A DNA stretch of 64,000 nt from Pedobacter sp. AJM (GTDB taxonomy: Bacteria; Bacteroidota; Bacteroidia; Sphingobacteriales; Sphingobacteriaceae): positions 124,001 through 188,000 of the forward strand of contig NZ_NHOT01000006.1 in the NCBI RefSeq assembly GCF_002197755.1, given 5' to 3'. The notes beneath the pieces were generated by a model, which searched no databases, was not told where the DNA came from, and saw only the letters and a list, made by a program, of their open reading frames with translations. Every line of letters starts with the position of its first letter. Position 1 is the stretch's first letter. The translations under genes and the position numbers were made by a program. Below are positions 59,464 to 64,000 of this stretch, one piece after another.

Positions 59464-60756
59464 TTACGTTTTCTGTGGCTTTTTCTTCGCTGCCGGAAAA
59501 AGCACGTTATTCAAGATCAAACGGTAACCTGCAGAATTTGGATGTAGATTTAAGTCAGTAGGAGGGTCGCCAACGGCATGCTGATAATCTTCAGGATCGT
59601 GGCCACCATAAAAGGTAAATTGTCCTTTCCCGATTTCTCCATGAAGGTACCTCACTTCTGCAGCACCCTTATTTTCGCCTAAAACGGTTACACTAGGCTT
59701 AACCAGGCTCTTTTTAAATGCAGTGGTCTGACCCATAAAACCTTTAATTACCTTATCGTGGTTTTGTGTTAGCATGGTTGGTACCAAATCCCATTTTGCC
59801 GAGAAATCAAATAAGGTAAAATAATCATTACTTTGGTTCAGCGTTCTGAACTGCGTAACGTCAATATCTGAAAATTCGTAATTCATTGGGTTATTGTCCA
59901 ACTTGAAATTCTGAAAAGCCAGTGTTTTGTTAAAGTCGAGTTTGGATTGTGCATTTGGATCAACACCATCCCCATCAAACATCTGGGCACAAATATCTAC
60001 CCCTTCTGCTGCCAGGGCAATGTCAAAACTATCTGTACCGGAACACATGGCAAACATAAAGCCGCCGCCGGCACAATATTCCTTAATGTGTTTGGCAACG
60101 GCAAGTTTCATCTCCGAAACCTTTTTGAAGCCTAATCTTTTGGCCAGGGCTTCCTGATTTTTAACATCATCCTGATACCATTTGGCATACCTGAAGTTAG
60201 ACCAGAACCGGCCATACTGACCAGTAAAATCTTCATGATGCAGATGGAGCCAGTCATACTTGCTTAATTTATCCTGAATGATATCATCATCGTAAATAAC
60301 CTCGTAAGGGATCTCAGCATAGGTCAACACAAGCGTTACTGCATCATCCCAGGGCAGTTTACTTTTAGGGGAATATACAGCAATTTTGGGTGTCTTTTCC
60401 AGTTTAACCATTTCCATATTTACGGATGGATCGCTGATTTCATTTAAAAGGTTAATCACTTTGCTGTCGGCCATTACCTCGTAAGAAACACCCCTGATCT
60501 TCAATTCATCTTCAACGTTTTTATTGTATTTAATCAGGAAACTGCCTCCACGGTAGTTTAAAAGCCAATCTACCTCTACCTGCTTGCTGATGGTCCAATA
60601 TGCTATGCCATAGGCTTTCAGGTGGTTTTTCTGGTCTTCATCCATATAAATTAACAGGGAGGATGCCCGAGCACCAATTGTGCAGCACAAACAAAATATC
60701 CAGATATAATATTTTTTTCTCAAAATGCAGATGTTTAAATTATTAAAATTACGCAT
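59464..60756 (-). CDS. Secreted protein often labelled asparagine synthetase B
   Basis: A 430-residue protein with an N-terminal signal (YYIWIFCLCCTIGARASS). Related proteins in Bacteroidota databases carry the name asparagine synthetase B, but I see neither the N-terminal Cys nucleophile nor the SGGxDS synthetase loop. The middle (KIAVYSPKSKLPWDDAVTLV; WLHLHHEDFTGQYGRFW; FMFAMCSGTDSFDIALA) suggests a class I glutamine amidotransferase-like fold. The name should be treated as unreliable; it is an exported protein of unknown activity. Confidence 0.65.
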   Translation of the reverse strand: MRNFNNLNICILRKKYYIWIFCLCCTIGARASSLLIYMDEDQKNHLKAYGIAYWTISKQVEVDWLLNYRGGSFLIKYNKNVEDELKIRGVSYEVMADSKVINLLNEISDPSVNMEMVKLEKTPKIAVYSPKSKLPWDDAVTLVLTYAEIPYEVIYDDDIIQDKLSKYDWLHLHHEDFTGQYGRFWSNFRYAKWYQDDVKNQEALAKRLGFKKVSEMKLAVAKHIKEYCAGGGFMFAMCSGTDSFDIALAAEGVDICAQMFDGDGVDPNAQSKLDFNKTLAFQNFKLDNNPMNYEFSDIDVTQFRTLNQSNDYFTLFDFSAKWDLVPTMLTQNHDKVIKGFMGQTTAFKKSLVKPSVTVLGENKGAAEVRYLHGEIGKGQFTFYGGHDPEDYQHAVGDPPTDLNLHPNSAGYRLILNNVLFPAAKKKPQKT

Positions 60757-60784
60757 TTAAACTGTTTAGAAAAATTTAATGGTA

Positions 60785-60812
60785 TTGGATTGATACAATT
60801 TTGTTATTTTTG
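60785..60812 (+). promoter_or_regulatory. Promoter of the cyclophilin gene
   Basis: TTG (60785-60787), a 17-base spacer and TATTTTTG (60805-60812), a perfect Bacteroidota promoter, about 57 bases before the ATG at 60876. Confidence 0.7.
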
Positions 60813-60875
60813 CCCTTTACTTAAAAAATGAACTGTTTTTTAACGTGTTAAATTTTAAATTAGTACCCAATTGAT

Positions 60876-61334
60876 ATGAGTAAAGCAATAATAAAAACCG
60901 AAAAAGGAAATATGACTGTTGAGTTCTTTGAACAAGATGCTCCTAAAGCAGTTGCAAACTTTAAAAAATTAGCCAACGAAGGCTTTTATGATGGTGTGAC
61001 TTTCCACCGTGTAATTCCTGATTTCATGGTTCAAACCGGCTGTCCGAATTCCAAAGATGGTGCTACTGGTATGCCAGGCACTGGTGGTCCGGGTTACAAG
61101 ATTGATTGTGAGCTTGATGGTGAAAATCAATACCATGACCGTGGCGTATTATCTATGGCTCATGCCGGTCGCAATACCGGTGGTTCTCAGTTTTTTATCT
61201 GCCATAGCAGAGCCAATACGGCACATTTAGACCGCAATCATACCGTTTTTGGTAAAGCAATTGAAAATGTTGATCTTGTGGATGATATCCGTCAGGGAGA
61301 CAAAATTGTAGGAATTGAGATAATTGAAGATTAA
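60876..61334 (+). CDS. ppiB: Peptidyl-prolyl isomerase (cyclophilin)
   Basis: A 152-residue cytosolic cyclophilin. VTFHRVIPDFMVQTGCP holds the catalytic Arg, and GGSQFFICHSRA and LDRNHTVFGKAIE complete the active site. It speeds proline isomerisation in protein folding. No signal peptide. Length matches PpiB. A perfect promoter lies 64 bases upstream. Confidence 0.93.
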   Translation: MSKAIIKTEKGNMTVEFFEQDAPKAVANFKKLANEGFYDGVTFHRVIPDFMVQTGCPNSKDGATGMPGTGGPGYKIDCELDGENQYHDRGVLSMAHAGRNTGGSQFFICHSRANTAHLDRNHTVFGKAIENVDLVDDIRQGDKIVGIEIIED

Positions 61335-61337
61335 ATT

Positions 61338-61396
61338 GCGTTGAGCGTTTGGCGATAAGCGTTTATTTCGCGATGCACCAGCCGCTAACCGCTTAA
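61338..61396. repeat. Heptad-type element E (GCGnnnn) with inverted partner
   Basis: GCGTTGAGCGTTTGGCGATA then AGCGTTTA repeats GCG every 7 bases (61338-61365). The other arm CCGCTAACCGCTTAAC (61381-61396) reads GTTAAGCGGTTAGCGG on the minus strand. It fills the gap between ppiB and the DUF5606 gene. Confidence 0.7.
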
Positions 61397-61406
61397 CAAA
61401 TATATT

Positions 61407-61949
61407 ATGAATTTAAGAGGAATTGTTGCCGTATCCGGCAGACCAGGATTATTTAAACTGGTTGGACAAAATAAAGTAGGTTATATTTTAGAGGGTTTAG
61501 ATGCCCAGAAAACCAAAGTGGTAGCCAATATTACCAATACAAAACTGGCTTCATTGGAAGATATTACCGTATATGGGGAAGAGGAAGAGATCAAACTTGC
61601 AGATATTTTTACTAAAATTTCTGAAAAGGGATCAACTCCTGATTTAAAAGGTGATTTACGCGCTTATTTTTTAGAAGTTGCCCCTGGTCATGATCAGGAA
61701 AAAGTTTATGCTTCGGATATGAAAAAAATCATTACCTGGTATAACTTATTGAAAGATTTACCATTATTTACGGAAGATACGCCTGAAACTCCGGGTTCTC
61801 CGGCGGAAGTGAGCTTAGCTGAAGAAAAAGTAGCTGCAGATAAAAAACAGAAAGCTGCAAGTACTAAAGGTTCGGCAAGCGCGAAAGCCACTACTAAAAC
61901 TTCTGCTCCAGCTAAAAAAGCAAGTATGACAAGCAAAAAAGGCGTTTAG
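61407..61949 (+). CDS. DUF5606 domain protein with Lys/Ala tail
   Basis: A 180-residue protein. MNLRGIVAVSGRPGLFKLVG through LADIFTKI (1-75) is the DUF5606 domain, found in Bacteroidota and of unknown function. Residues 76-125 continue the fold. The tail (130-180) is rich in Lys, Ala, Ser and Thr (KKQKAASTKGSASAKATTKT), like a disordered nucleic-acid-binding tail. It is followed by a bidirectional terminator. Confidence 0.82.
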   Translation: MNLRGIVAVSGRPGLFKLVGQNKVGYILEGLDAQKTKVVANITNTKLASLEDITVYGEEEEIKLADIFTKISEKGSTPDLKGDLRAYFLEVAPGHDQEKVYASDMKKIITWYNLLKDLPLFTEDTPETPGSPAEVSLAEEKVAADKKQKAASTKGSASAKATTKTSAPAKKASMTSKKGV

Positions 61950-61970
61950 TCTTTCACTTGGATATGATGA

Positions 61971-61997
61971 AAACACCAGGCCATTTGTCTGGTGTTT
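61971..61997. terminator. Terminator after the DUF5606 gene
   Basis: AAACACCAG (61971-61979) and CTGGTGTTT (61989-61997), followed by TTTTT. It overlaps nothing but ends 4 bases before the stop of the minus-strand 62001 gene. Confidence 0.85.
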
Positions 61998-62000
61998 TTT

Positions 62001-62123
62001 TTAAAAGAAATAATAAAGGATTGCTACAATTACCAATGAAATGATAATACTAATCCATAACATTCTGCTGTTTCCACTTTGATTACTTCTGAACCGGTAC
62101 TGGCGTTTATATTTATCTAACAT
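62001..62123 (-). CDS. Small one-helix membrane protein
   Basis: A 40-residue frame: MLDKYKRQYRFRSNQSGNSR then MLWISIIISLVIVAILYYFF. Basic cytosolic part and a C-terminal membrane helix. It lies between two convergent genes, close to rlmH. Similar tail-anchored mini-proteins are common; support comes only from the clean layout. Confidence 0.45.
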   Translation of the reverse strand: MLDKYKRQYRFRSNQSGNSRMLWISIIISLVIVAILYYFF

Positions 62124-62208
62124 ATCTTTTTTATTTAATGATGCTTAATGAAAAGCAAATCCATATCAATTTCATCCTTTACATCTACCATTTCCCATAT
62201 CTTTCATC

Positions 62209-62682
62209 TTAGGCATGATGATAAGGTTCATTTTTTAGAATACTGAATCCGCGGTATAATTGTTCCACAAAAAATAAACGAATCATTTGATGTGAAAAGG
62301 TCATGTCGGATAAGGAAATCAATCCATTTGCCCTTTGGTATATGCGCTCATCAAAACCATATGGACCGCCGATGATAAAAATTAAGTGTTGAACACTGCC
62401 AATCATCTGTTTGTTCAAATATTCTGAAAAGGCTACAGAGGAATATTTTTTTCCCTTTTCATCCAGCAAAATAACAACATCGCCATTATTAATTTGTTTG
62501 TGTAATAACTCTGCCTCTTTACCCTTTTGCTGCGCTTCACTCAGGTTTTTTACATTCTTCACATCAGGGATTGCTAAAAAGCTAAAATTAATATAATGCT
62601 TCAAGCGGTTGATGTATTTATCAATTCCTTCAATCAAATACTTATCCTCCGTTTTGCCAATGGCTATTAAGGTAATCTTCAT
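62209..62682 (-). CDS. rlmH: 23S rRNA pseudouridine-1915 N3-methyltransferase
   Basis: A 157-residue SPOUT-fold methyltransferase. VVILLDEKGKKYSSVAFSEY, LIFIIGGPYGFDERIYQRAN (SAM-binding knot) and LSDMTFSHQMIRLFFVEQLY then RGFSILKNEPYHHA are diagnostic of RlmH. It methylates pseudouridine 1915 in helix 69 of 23S rRNA. Full normal length. Confidence 0.95.
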   Translation of the reverse strand: MKITLIAIGKTEDKYLIEGIDKYINRLKHYINFSFLAIPDVKNVKNLSEAQQKGKEAELLHKQINNGDVVILLDEKGKKYSSVAFSEYLNKQMIGSVQHLIFIIGGPYGFDERIYQRANGLISLSDMTFSHQMIRLFFVEQLYRGFSILKNEPYHHA

Positions 62683-62725
62683 TTAATATTTTGCTATCTT
62701 TAGAATTTTCAGCGATTCAAAGATA

Positions 62726-64000
62726 ATGTTAAAAACGCAAGCACAAATAATATCTGGTTACAGCCAAAAAATTAGTGAAGTAACCCATCGGATTGATCAC
62801 ACGAAAAAGCAGATAGATCAGCTCTCTCTGGTTAGAATAGGACTCTTTCTCATCGAAATTTTATTTTTCGTTTTGCTTCTTAATTCTGCTGACGATAGCT
62901 GGCGAACACTTCTTCAGATTTTACTCTTATTGCCTGTTCTGGTATTCGCTTATATTGTTAAAAAGCAAAGTAAACTGGATCGTGAAATTGAATATCAAAA
63001 AGAACTGTTGTGGGTTTATCAAAATGAATGGAATATTTTAAACGGTAAGGTTAATGGTTACGATGATGGTAAATCGTTTGAATCAGAGATTCACCCCTAT
63101 TCCTCTGATCTTGATGTTTTTGGAAATGCATCACTTTATGGTTTGATAAACAGGTGTTATACTAAAAATGGTAAAGAACTGCTGGCTAAAAGTTTAGCAG
63201 AAAAAACATCCAGGAACAAAATGCTAGACAGACAGGAGGCTGTAAAAGAAATGCAGACTAAAATTGAAGATACTTTCGATTTCAGGGCTAACCTGCATGG
63301 CCACGATGTGGAAAAAATTGAACAGATTAAAATTCAGCTCAAATTTCAGTTAGGTGAACAGCTGGGTTTTATTCGTAAGAAGATCTTGAAATATTATGTT
63401 GCCATTACGCCTTATATTTCCGGAATAATATTCTTAGCCGCAATATTTTTAAACAGTACCTTTTGGAATGTCCTTACCATATATATGATCATTAACATTG
63501 GTATTACCGTGCTCCAAAACTCAAAAATAAATAAGGCGTTTTATAGCTTCGGGGGCAGTTCTAATTTACTGAATGGTTATGCTGATGCCATTTTATGGAC
63601 GGAAAACCATCAATGGACCAGTACCTATATCCTGGTTTTATTTCATTCGAAAATACCCGTTAGCCAGGAAATCAAAGGCCTGTCTAAAATTATACAGCGT
63701 TTTGATACCAGGTTAAATGTTGTAGTCGGCACCGTACTCAATGCGCTGTCTTTATGGGATCTTAAATGCTGCATTCAACTGAATCATTGGTATCAATCTT
63801 CATCTGATGATGTGATTTCGGCACTTAATCATTTAGGTGATTTTGAAGAATTAATTTCTCTGGCTACTTTAGCGCATAATGAGCCAGAATGGGTTTTCCC
63901 TGAAATCACAGATGCCTTTGCCTTAAGTACCATAGCGGTTGGCCATCCTTTAATTTCACTCAATATAAGAATAACCAATTCCTTTTCATTAGAAGCAGAA
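62726..64000 (+). CDS. MutS-family protein, N-terminal part (cut by window edge)
   Basis: The frame runs from an ATG at 62726 to the window end (425 residues) without a stop. Two membrane helices (VRIGLFLIEILFFVLLLNSA; ILLLLPVLVFAYIVKK) come first, and two more lie near 225-260. The lever/clamp-like helical part follows (LYGLINRCYTKNGKELLAKS...DRQEAVKEMQ, then SNLLNGYADAILWTE and the VFPEITDAFALSTIAVGHPL stretch that leads to the MutS ATPase). It belongs to the membrane-linked MutS-related proteins of Bacteroidota, not mismatch repair proper. The ATPase lies outside the window. Confidence 0.75.
   Translation, partial: MLKTQAQIISGYSQKISEVTHRIDHTKKQIDQLSLVRIGLFLIEILFFVLLLNSADDSWRTLLQILLLLPVLVFAYIVKKQSKLDREIEYQKELLWVYQNEWNILNGKVNGYDDGKSFESEIHPYSSDLDVFGNASLYGLINRCYTKNGKELLAKSLAEKTSRNKMLDRQEAVKEMQTKIEDTFDFRANLHGHDVEKIEQIKIQLKFQLGEQLGFIRKKILKYYVAITPYISGIIFLAAIFLNSTFWNVLTIYMIINIGITVLQNSKINKAFYSFGGSSNLLNGYADAILWTENHQWTSTYILVLFHSKIPVSQEIKGLSKIIQRFDTRLNVVVGTVLNALSLWDLKCCIQLNHWYQSSSDDVISALNHLGDFEELISLATLAHNEPEWVFPEITDAFALSTIAVGHPLISLNIRITNSFSLEAE

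Noticed and set aside
59464..60756. True asparagine synthetase B
   Set aside because: No N-terminal Cys nucleophile and no SGGxDS ATP loop; it has a signal peptide.

Overview
The window looks like chromosome from a Bacteroidota bacterium of the Sphingobacteriaceae, most like Pedobacter. The signs are AT-rich DNA, TTG-N17/18-TAnnTTTG promoters instead of sigma70 boxes, CbpA/CbpM, DUF4142, DUF5606 and DUF1543 proteins, a Sphingobacteriales-type S9 peptidase, and a type III PKS gene cluster. The genus is inferred from gene content only. No rRNA, tRNA, insertion sequence or CRISPR array was seen.

Left part (1-29.6 kb): mostly core and metabolic genes. They include a HerA-like ATPase (cut by the window edge), cbpM/cbpA, a decayed HTH gene, an S9 peptidase, a PAS-rich histidine kinase, an FAD/NAD(P)-binding protein, and a short sigma/anti-sigma pair. 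They continue with exonuclease III, nirB facing a uroporphyrinogen-III methyltransferase, gpmA, an M42 peptidase, an MFS transporter, an acyl-CoA carboxylase beta subunit, a SulP transporter with a beta-carbonic anhydrase, pruA, and an HTH gene behind an array of GAAAC/GTTTC palindromes.

Middle part (29.7-47.4 kb): an AT-rich accessory locus and the most interesting region. On the minus strand one operon reads S41 peptidase - double-glycine (GG) peptide - S41 peptidase - two LytS-type kinases - LytTR regulator, which looks like a secreted-peptide sensing circuit. Facing it on the plus strand are two pairs of GG-leader peptides, small membrane proteins, a CxxC thioredoxin-like protein, two C39-peptidase ABC exporters, one HlyD adaptor, two CPBP-family membrane proteins (one frameshifted in a TA repeat) and an HTH protein. 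Two sequence elements tie the locus together. One is a 15-bp box (core TTGGTGTA) with an upstream extension, found in front of four transcription units. The other is a roughly 45-70-nt 5' leader found in three copies. Together they suggest a peptide-regulated bacteriocin or contact/competition system of a kind I do not recognise as described.

Right part (47.4-64 kb): an eight-gene minus-strand cluster (sterol-desaturase-like, FAD oxidoreductase, methyltransferase, type III PKS, FabZ-like dehydratase, ketosynthase, ACP, phosphopantetheinyl transferase) that should make an alkylresorcinol/alkylpyrone-type lipid. It is followed by lpxK-punA-putative porin, an outer-membrane beta-barrel gene, a secreted protein often labelled asparagine synthetase B, a cyclophilin, a DUF5606 gene, rlmH and the start of a MutS-family gene cut by the window edge.

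Several intergenic gaps carry degenerate 7-bp-periodic repeats, each with its own heptad and often an inverted partner. This pattern recurs at five places.
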